The notes under the pieces were generated by a model, which was not told the origin of the DNA, did no database searches, and saw only the letters and a list, made by a program, of their open reading frames with translations. The position numbers were made by a program, and so were the translations under genes. DNA of 64,000 nt from Taklimakanibacter lacteus (GTDB taxonomy: Bacteria; Pseudomonadota; Alphaproteobacteria; Rhizobiales; Aestuariivirgaceae). The DNA lies in NCBI GenBank assembly GCA_003576695.1, contig QOZQ01000006.1:344981-408980 (forward strand), read 5' to 3'. This document shows positions 58,009 through 64,000 of this stretch, piece by piece. Position 1 is the stretch's first letter; each line of letters starts with the position of its first letter.

Positions 58009-58809
58009 ATGGTGCTTGATCTGTGCCGCAGGGCGGCGCTTGCCGCCGCCGCCTGTGTCCTCGCCGCAAGCCTGGGTGCCGAGGCGGCCCTTTCCCGCAA
58101 GCTCTCCGACCGCAAGCCGCATGAGGCCGTCGCCGCCGCCCACAAGATGCCGGTCCAGGGCATCGACGTCTCCTACTACCAGGGCGATATCGACTGGCGG
58201 AAGGTCGGCAAGGCGGGCGTCCATTTTGCCTATATCAAGGCGACCGAGGGGGCCGACCGCGCCGATCCGAAATTCCTCGCCAACTGGCGCGCCGCGAAAA
58301 AGGCCGGCCTCGCCAGGGGCGCCTATCATTTCATGTATTGGTGCAGCCTCGCCAGCGACCAGGCCGCGTGGTTCGCCGCGCAGGTGCCGAAGGATGAAGA
58401 CGCGCTGCCCCCGGTGCTCGATGTGGAATGGAACCCCCACTCGAAGACCTGCCCGCGCCGCATCAAGCGCAGCCTGGCGCTCGCCAAGATCAGGGTCATG
58501 CTCAAGGCGATGGAAGAGCATAGCGGCAAGCGGCCGATCATCTATACCGATCCCAAATTTCACCGCGAGGTGCTGGAAGGCGAGTTCACCACCCATGATT
58601 TCTGGCTGCGCTCGGTGGCGGCGGAGCCGGACGACGCCTATGAGGCGCGCGACTGGGCGCTGTGGCAGTTCACCACCACCGGCCGCGTGCCCGGCGTCTC
58701 AGGGCCTGTCGACCGCAACAGCTTCAACGGCACCCGCGCCGACTGGCAGCGCGGGCTGAAAAATGGCTGCCTGTGCAAGACCCCGGAATCGGCGTCCGCC
58801 AACGACTGA
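58009..58809 (+). CDS. Glycoside hydrolase family 25 muramidase (lysozyme-like)
   Basis: A 266-residue secreted enzyme that cuts the glycan of peptidoglycan. A signal peptide (to about residue 26, ALAAAACVLAASLGAEA) is followed by the GH25 domain: GIDVSYYQGDIDWRKV (Asp53), FAYIKATEG, GAYHFMYW, and LPPVLDVEWN with the catalytic Asp138 and Glu140. The domain closes with ARDWALWQFTTTG and VDRNSFNG, also typical of the family. The start at 58009 precedes the signal; GGAGGGG lies 14-20 bases upstream, a somewhat long distance. Probable role: cell-wall remodelling or competition. Confidence 0.9.
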   Translation: MVLDLCRRAALAAAACVLAASLGAEAALSRKLSDRKPHEAVAAAHKMPVQGIDVSYYQGDIDWRKVGKAGVHFAYIKATEGADRADPKFLANWRAAKKAGLARGAYHFMYWCSLASDQAAWFAAQVPKDEDALPPVLDVEWNPHSKTCPRRIKRSLALAKIRVMLKAMEEHSGKRPIIYTDPKFHREVLEGEFTTHDFWLRSVAAEPDDAYEARDWALWQFTTTGRVPGVSGPVDRNSFNGTRADWQRGLKNGCLCKTPESASAND

Positions 58810-59168
58810 CCCGTCCCGCGCCCCGCCCCGCGAAACACCAGCAGGACCTGTCCTGCGACCTGTCCTGCGACCTGTCCTGCGAAGCGCGTCAGCGCGCAGC
58901 AGGAAGCGCCGCAGGCGCGCAGCAGGATGACCCTGGGGAAATTGTGAACAGTTGTGTTTTTTTGGCAACGGGGTGAGTGTCCGGCCTTTGCCGGCTGGGC
59001 AGATCCGGCACAGTCTGGTCACCCGATGATGAATATCGCTATGGAAAATTGAAGCGGCGCCGCTTCGCGCCGCTGGCACGTCATTTGCTCCCGGAAGTTG
59101 TGTCCGCCGGCCTCAGGTCCCCGCGGCGGGATCCCTTCACCTGTCTTGCGAAATTCCGGGAGCAAACC
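58810..59168. repeat. Gene-free gap with a 12-base tandem repeat
   Basis: Three perfect copies of GACCTGTCCTGC stand at 58845-58880. They run into a palindromic unit (CCTGCGAAGCGCGTCAGCGC to GCAGCAGG, about 58876-58904) like the one at 25481-25510, followed by GCAGGCGCGCAGCAGG. The remainder to 59168 holds the promoter for the next gene. No other gene is visible. Confidence 0.75.
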
Positions 59169-59474
59169 ATGAAACGATTCTTCCTTGCCGTGGTGCTGTT
59201 GTCGTCGGTTGCGGGTTCGGCTCATGCCGGCTGCGGCAAACAGGGTGTGACGCTCTATGGCGCCTATTGGTGCCCCGCCTGCGCCACCGCCAAGCAGTTT
59301 CTCAGTCGCAACAAGATCAGCTATCGCTATGTCGAGGTAACGTCGAGCCGCCGGGCGCAGAAAGCCATGCTCAGGCAGTTCGGCATGGTGGCGGTGCCGG
59401 CCGTCGTCATCGACGGCCGTCGCCGCATGGGCTTCGACAAGGCCTGGGTCGGCCGGGCGCTGTGCCTGCCCTAG
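59169..59474 (+). CDS. Secreted thioredoxin-fold protein with a CPAC motif
   Basis: A 101-residue periplasmic protein. The signal peptide (MKRFFLAVVLLSSVAGSAHA) is followed by a glutaredoxin-like domain: VTLYGAYWCPACATAKQFLS with redox Cys35 and Cys38, then YRYVEVTSS and the cis-proline segment MVAVPAVVIDGRRRMG. It may reduce or isomerise disulfides, or act on a specific partner. Two other Cys (residues 22 and 98) could form a further disulfide. GGGAG lies seven bases before the start. Confidence 0.85.
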   Translation: MKRFFLAVVLLSSVAGSAHAGCGKQGVTLYGAYWCPACATAKQFLSRNKISYRYVEVTSSRRAQKAMLRQFGMVAVPAVVIDGRRRMGFDKAWVGRALCLP

Positions 59475-59797
59475 ATTGCGGGCATCGAGCCGGAAAGCCT
59501 GTGGCCGGGCTCAACCCGGCCAGGGCTTGCCTTTGCGGGCGAAAGGGGTGTATAGCCCGCCAGATGAGAACAAAAGAGGAACATTTTTCTCGCTATCTCC
59601 ACTTTGCCCCGCAACGGATGAATTCCCTGCTGCTCGCCTCCAACCCATTGAAATCATTAGGCCTGGATTTTTTCCCTGCAATTCCCTGTAATTCCCTGCA
59701 AATCCCTGTATCCGGGCCGGCCGGCATCGCCCCGGCATGCTCCTTGCCAGATGGGAGGAAAGTCCGTGCCGCTTTGGCACAGAGAGAGGAAAGTCAT
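59475..59797. other. Gene-free region upstream of the acyltransferase, with tandem iterons
   Basis: No gene is supported. The main feature is the set of four 10-base repeats at 59672-59711. A short hairpin at 59511-59524 (GCCGGGCTCAACCCGGC, 59506-59522) may end the previous transcript. AGAGAGAGGA before 59798 is the ribosome site of the next gene. Confidence 0.5.
59672..59711. repeat. Four tandem 10-base repeats (TTCCCTGYAA)
   Basis: TTCCCTGCAA, TTCCCTGTAA, TTCCCTGCAA and ATCCCTGTAT follow each other without gaps. The period of ten bases places each unit on the same face of the helix, as for iterons bound by a cooperative regulator. They lie 87-126 bases before the acyltransferase start, consistent with an operator or activator site, or a vestige of a replicon or phage control region. 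Confidence 0.8.
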
Positions 59798-60850
59798 ATG
59801 TCAGGATCAACGGGGGCACGCGTCGACTGGGTCGATTACGCCAAGGGCATCTGTATCATTCTGGTCGTCATGATGCATTCGACGCTGGGCGTCGAGAAGG
59901 CGGCGGGCGAGCTCTCCTGGCTCAACGGCTTCATCGAATGGGCAAGGCCCTTCCGCATGCCGGACTTCTTCCTCATCTCCGGCCTCTTCCTGGCCTCCCG
60001 CATCGATCGCCCCTGGCGGCAATATCTCGATACCAAGCTCGTCCACTTCGCCTATTTCTACATTTTGTGGATGACCATCCAGTTCGCCATGAAGAGCACC
60101 GGCCTCCTGCTCGAGGAAGGCCCGCTGGCTGCGCTGCAGGCCTATGGCCTGGGGCTGATCCAGCCTTATGGCACGCTGTGGTTCATCTATCTGCTCGCCA
60201 TCTTCTTCGTCGTGGTGAAGGCGCTGAAGGGCGTGCCGCCGCTTCTCGTCTTCGCCGTGGGCGCGGCTCTCGAAATGGCGCATCTCGAGACGGGCTGGCT
60301 CGTCATCGATGAATTCGCCAACCGCTTCGTCTATTTCTATGCCGGCTACTGGCTCGCCGCCCATGTCTTCGCCTTCGCGCGCGAGGTCGACAGCCTCAAC
60401 CCGCTCGGCATCCTCTTAGGCCTCGTGATGTGGGGCATCATCAACGCCATCCTGGTCAGCACCGGCGTGGCGCATCTGCCGGGTGTCAGCCTCATCCTGG
60501 GCTTCATCGGCGCGGGTGCGGTCATCTCGGCCGGCGTCTTCCTGGCGCGCTTCAAATTCGCGAAAGCCATCCGCTATTGCGGCCAGAACTCCATCGTCAT
60601 CTATCTCTCCTTCTTCATGTTCATGGCGGCGACGCGCGCCGTGCTTCTGAAAGCGGGTGTGATCGATGATCTCGCCATCGTGTCGCTCATCGTCACCGCG
60701 GCCGGCGTCATCTGCCCGGTGCTGCTGTTCTGGGCGGTGCGCAGGACGCCCTTGAGCTTCCTGTTCCGCCGGCCGCAATGGGCGAGGCTGTCGGAAACGT
60801 CACGTAAGCCAGAACTTGTCAGCAGCCGTTCCGGAAGGCTGGAAGCCTAA
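59798..60850 (+). CDS. Acyltransferase 3 family integral membrane protein
   Basis: A 350-residue membrane protein of the acyltransferase-3 (OafA/NodX) family, which transfers acyl groups, usually acetyl, to sugars or lipids at the inner membrane. The N-terminal signature is VDWVDYAKGICIILVVMMHST (residues about 9-29) with the conserved His of the family, then MPDFFLISGLFLASRIDRPWR. About ten hydrophobic segments follow. The ribosome site AGAGAGAGGA precedes the start. The acceptor is unknown. It lies 23 bases before polA but need not be functionally linked to it. Confidence 0.9.
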   Translation: MSGSTGARVDWVDYAKGICIILVVMMHSTLGVEKAAGELSWLNGFIEWARPFRMPDFFLISGLFLASRIDRPWRQYLDTKLVHFAYFYILWMTIQFAMKSTGLLLEEGPLAALQAYGLGLIQPYGTLWFIYLLAIFFVVVKALKGVPPLLVFAVGAALEMAHLETGWLVIDEFANRFVYFYAGYWLAAHVFAFAREVDSLNPLGILLGLVMWGIINAILVSTGVAHLPGVSLILGFIGAGAVISAGVFLARFKFAKAIRYCGQNSIVIYLSFFMFMAATRAVLLKAGVIDDLAIVSLIVTAAGVICPVLLFWAVRRTPLSFLFRRPQWARLSETSRKPELVSSRSGRLEA

Positions 60851-60873
60851 GAGCGGGAATGGCATAAGGGGGC

Positions 60874-63825
60874 ATGTCCCAACATCGCCCCCTGAAGTCC
60901 GGCGATCATGTCTATCTGATCGACGGGTCCGGTTACATTTTCCGCGCCTATCACGCCCTGCCGCCGCTCACCCGCAAGAGCGACGGGCTCCCCGTCGGCG
61001 CCGTCCAGGGCTTCTGCAACATGTTGTGGAAGCTGCTCAAGGACATGAAGGCCGGCGAGAAGCCCACCCATCTCGCGGTCATCTTCGACAAGTCGGAGCA
61101 GACCTTCCGGAAGCGCATCTATGCCGACTACAAGGCGCACAGGCCCGATCCGCCGGCCGATCTCATCCCGCAATTCGGCCTGATCCGCCAGGCCACCCGC
61201 GCCTTCAATGTCGCCTGCATCGAGCAGGATGACTACGAGGCCGACGACCTGATCGCCACCTATGCCAGGCAAGCGGCCGAGAAGGGCGCCACCGTGCGCA
61301 TCGTCTCCTCCGACAAGGATCTCATGCAGCTCGTCACCGACAAGGTGAAGCTCTATGACACGATGAAGGACAAGGAGATCGGCGCCGCCGAGGTGCTGGA
61401 GAAATTCGGCGTAGCACCCGGCAAGGTCGTCGATGTCCAGGCGCTGGCCGGCGACTCGGTCGACAATGTGCCGGGGGTGCCCGGCATCGGCGTCAAGACC
61501 GGCGCCCAGCTCATCACCGAATTCGGCTCGCTGGAAGCGCTGCTCGAGCGCGCCGCCGAGATCAAGCAGCAGAAGCGGCGCGAGAATCTCATCCAGTTCG
61601 CCGACCAGGCGCGCATCTCCAAGCAGCTCGTCACGCTGGTGCAGGACATGAAGGTCGATCATCCGCTCGATACGTTCATGGTGGACGAACCCCGCGCGTC
61701 CGAGCTCATCGGCTTCTGCAAGACCATGGAATTCGCCTCCCTCATGCGCCGCGTCGCAGCCGACCTCTCGGCCGATGCCGCCGAGATCGAAGCCGTGCCG
61801 GTCACCATCAAGGGCTGGCCGCCGGAAGGGGCCGCCATCGGCACGCCCGCGCCCGCCGCACGCCCGGCCTATGTCGAGAAGCGCAAGGCCGATCCGCAGC
61901 ATGAAGCCACCCGCACCGTCTTCGCCGCGGTCGAGGAGAAGCCGAAGATCTCGGTGGCCGAGAAGCTCGCTGCCATCCCCTTCACGCCGGCCGGCTACCA
62001 GACGGTCATCGACAAGGACGGGCTCGAGCGCTGGGTTTCGCGCATCATCGAGGAAGGCCAGGTGGCGATCGACATCGCGCCCACCGCTTACGATCCCATG
62101 CAGGCCGAGCTTGCCGGCATCGCTTTGAGCGTCGCGCCGGGCGAGGCCTGCTATGTCCCGGTCGGCCATCGCGCGGGCGACGGGCTCGATTTCGGCGGCT
62201 CGGACATCAGGCAGCTGCCCATTGCCGATCTCATCACCTTGCTGAAGCCGGTGCTCGAGGATCCGTCCATCCTGAAGATCGGGCAGAATCTGAAAGTGGC
62301 CGCGCTCATCTTCCGCCGCCTCGGCATCGCGCTCCGCTCGATCGAGGACACGATGCTCATGTCCTATGCGCTCGAAAGCGGCCTCAATGGCCATGGCCGC
62401 GACGAGCTGGCGCAGAAGCATCTCGGCCACAAGCCCATCGCCTATAAGGAAGTCGCCGGCACCGGCAAGTCGGCGGTGAGCTTCGACAAGGTGCCGCTCG
62501 ACCGCGCCACCCACTATGCGGCGGAATCGGCCGACATCACGATACGCCTTTGGCTCCTCTTCCATGAGCGCCTGGCGCGCGAGCACAAGACCACTGTCTA
62601 TCAGACGCTGGAGCGTCCGCTGGTGCCGGTGCTCGCCGCCATGGAGCGCGAAGGCATCCTCGTCGATCGCGCCGTGCTGGCGAGACTGTCGGGCGAGTTC
62701 GCCACGTCGGGGGCCAGGATCGAGAAGCAGGTCTATGAGCTCGCCGGCGAGACCTTCAATATCGGCTCGCCCAAGCAATTGGGCGACATCCTCTTCGGCC
62801 GCATGGGACTTACCGGCGGCCGCAAGACGCAGACCGGCGCCTGGAGCACCGATTCAGATGTGCTCGAGGATCTGGCCGGGCAGGGCATCGATCTCGCCCG
62901 CCAGGTGCTCGACTGGCGCCAGCTCTCCAAATTGCGCTCGACCTATACGGATGCGCTGCCGGCCTTCATCAATCCCGATACCGGCCGCGTCCACACCTCC
63001 TATGCGCTCGCTGCCACCTCGACCGGGCGTCTCTCCTCCAACGATCCCAATCTTCAGAACATCCCGGTCAGGACCGAGGAGGGACGGCGCATCCGCACCG
63101 CCTTCATCGCGCCTAAGGGTGCCAAGCTCATCAGCGCCGATTACAGCCAGATCGAACTGCGCGTGCTGGCGCATGTCGCCGACATCCCGCAATTGCGCAA
63201 GGCCTTCGCCGACGGGCTCGACATCCATGCCATGACGGCATCGGAAATGTTCGGCGTGCCGGTGAAGGGCATGGATCCGGCGGTGCGCCGGCGCGCCAAG
63301 GCCATCAATTTCGGCATCATCTATGGCATCTCGGCCTTCGGCCTCGCCAACCAGCTCGGCATCCCGCGCGAGGAGGCGGCGAACTACATCAAGACCTATT
63401 TCCAGCGCTTCCCCGGCATCAAGGATTACATGGATTCAACGCGCAAGGAGGCGCGCGAGAAGGGCTATGTCGAGACCATCTTCGGCAGGCGCTGCCATTT
63501 CCCGCGCATCACCTCCCCCAACGCGTCGGAGCGTTCCTTCATGGAGCGCGCCGCCATCAACGCGCCGATCCAGGGGGCTGCCGCCGACATCATCCGCCGC
63601 GCCATGATCCGCATGCCGGACGCGCTGGCCAAAGCCGGCCTCGGCGCCCGCATGCTCTTGCAGGTGCATGACGAGCTCATCTTCGAAGCGCTCGATGCCG
63701 AGGTCGAGGCGCTGAAGACGCTGGTGAAGGACGTGATGGAGAAGGCGCCCGAGCCCGCCGTCAAGCTCGCCGTGCCCTTGGCCGTCGACGCCCGCGCCGC
63801 CCACAACTGGGAGGAAGCGCACTAA
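60874..63825 (+). CDS. polA: DNA polymerase I, with a degenerate proofreading domain
   Basis: A 983-residue family A polymerase that fills gaps and removes RNA primers. The 5' nuclease domain (about 10-300) is intact in its visible acidic motifs (VIFDKSEQTFR, EADDLIATYA, SSDKDLMQLV, GDSVDNVPGVPGIG). The polymerase domain has motif A SADYSQIELRVLAH, motif B RRRAKAINFGIIYG and motif C LLQVHDELIFEA. The 3'-5' exonuclease domain (about 380-565) has lost its metal ligands: where E. coli has DTE, this protein has Asp400-Ile-Ala402; NLKYD is NLKVA (Ala476); and YAAED is YAAES (Ser552). Only the first Asp and the Tyr548 remain. Confidence 0.97.
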   Translation: MSQHRPLKSGDHVYLIDGSGYIFRAYHALPPLTRKSDGLPVGAVQGFCNMLWKLLKDMKAGEKPTHLAVIFDKSEQTFRKRIYADYKAHRPDPPADLIPQFGLIRQATRAFNVACIEQDDYEADDLIATYARQAAEKGATVRIVSSDKDLMQLVTDKVKLYDTMKDKEIGAAEVLEKFGVAPGKVVDVQALAGDSVDNVPGVPGIGVKTGAQLITEFGSLEALLERAAEIKQQKRRENLIQFADQARISKQLVTLVQDMKVDHPLDTFMVDEPRASELIGFCKTMEFASLMRRVAADLSADAAEIEAVPVTIKGWPPEGAAIGTPAPAARPAYVEKRKADPQHEATRTVFAAVEEKPKISVAEKLAAIPFTPAGYQTVIDKDGLERWVSRIIEEGQVAIDIAPTAYDPMQAELAGIALSVAPGEACYVPVGHRAGDGLDFGGSDIRQLPIADLITLLKPVLEDPSILKIGQNLKVAALIFRRLGIALRSIEDTMLMSYALESGLNGHGRDELAQKHLGHKPIAYKEVAGTGKSAVSFDKVPLDRATHYAAESADITIRLWLLFHERLAREHKTTVYQTLERPLVPVLAAMEREGILVDRAVLARLSGEFATSGARIEKQVYELAGETFNIGSPKQLGDILFGRMGLTGGRKTQTGAWSTDSDVLEDLAGQGIDLARQVLDWRQLSKLRSTYTDALPAFINPDTGRVHTSYALAATSTGRLSSNDPNLQNIPVRTEEGRRIRTAFIAPKGAKLISADYSQIELRVLAHVADIPQLRKAFADGLDIHAMTASEMFGVPVKGMDPAVRRRAKAINFGIIYGISAFGLANQLGIPREEAANYIKTYFQRFPGIKDYMDSTRKEAREKGYVETIFGRRCHFPRITSPNASERSFMERAAINAPIQGAAADIIRRAMIRMPDALAKAGLGARMLLQVHDELIFEALDAEVEALKTLVKDVMEKAPEPAVKLAVPLAVDARAAHNWEEAH

Positions 63826-63832
63826 AAAATCT

Positions 63833-63931
63833 GTCATCACGGCGAAAGCCGGGACCCCCTGAATAAGCGAAGACGGGCGGCGCTGCCTGTGCTTCACCAA
63901 TTTAATAGGCCCCGGCTTTCGCCGGGGTGAC
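63833..63931. repeat. Inverted repeat pair after polA
   Basis: GTCATCACGGCGAAAGCCGG (from 63833) faces CCGGCTTTCGCCGGGGTGAC (to 63931), arms of about 24 bases with three mismatches and a 51-base centre. It is an intergenic palindromic element that may also end polA transcription. No gene follows within the last 70 bases of the window. Confidence 0.8.
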
Positions 63932-64000
63932 GGTAATTTCCAACCCATCTCCCTCAGCCCGGCAGCGCGCTATAATCCGTCGCGCCCACATCCTCCCCCG

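Overview
This is high-GC chromosomal sequence from an alphaproteobacterium, most likely of the Hyphomicrobiales (Rhizobiales). The reasons are the DctP/DctM family members, the two small beta-barrel proteins, the PolA sequence, and several intergenic palindromic repeats of a kind I remember as common in that order (for example the element beginning AGAGCATGATCCGGAAAAGT, seen three times). No 16S rRNA or other taxonomic marker is present, so the genus is not given.

Layout. 0-6.5 kb: a TRAP transporter (DctQ, DctM) facing three tandem paralogous substrate-binding proteins. 6.7-12.9 kb: small metabolic and regulatory genes (DUF1772, a DoeB-like deacylase with an ATP-grasp protein, a TetR/GST pair with a clear operator, a beta-barrel protein, a cNMP-binding protein). 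13-19.1 kb: a six-gene ABC uptake operon with a LacI regulator and a metallophosphoesterase. 19.4-25.5 kb: an AAA ATPase, phenylalanine 4-hydroxylase (phhA), a caspase-like/TPR protein and a repeat-rich gap. 25.5-34 kb: an O-methyltransferase and its broken second copy bracket two toxin-antitoxin systems (PrlF/YhaV and AbiEi/AbiEii), a membrane protein, a CurA-like reductase and a LysR regulator.

34.05-55.94 kb is a defence island, all on the minus strand and visibly lower in GC than its surroundings. It ends next to a tRNA-Arg(CCG) gene at 56.3 kb. In transcription order it holds a complete type I Zorya system (zorA, zorB, zorC, zorD), then a type III-like restriction-modification operon (Res, a conserved-looking 96-residue protein, Mod), then a DUF262/HNH protein, a helicase with a RelE-like N-terminal domain, a second UvrD-like helicase, and a DUF262-HNH-AlbA_2 fusion. 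The last four genes are the best candidate here for an undescribed defence module. No integrase or transposase was found.

56.7-64 kb: core genes again: a second beta-barrel protein, a GH25 muramidase, a secreted thioredoxin-fold protein, an acyltransferase-3 membrane protein and full-length DNA polymerase I. The proofreading active site of PolA appears to be destroyed, with all four metal-binding acidic residues replaced.
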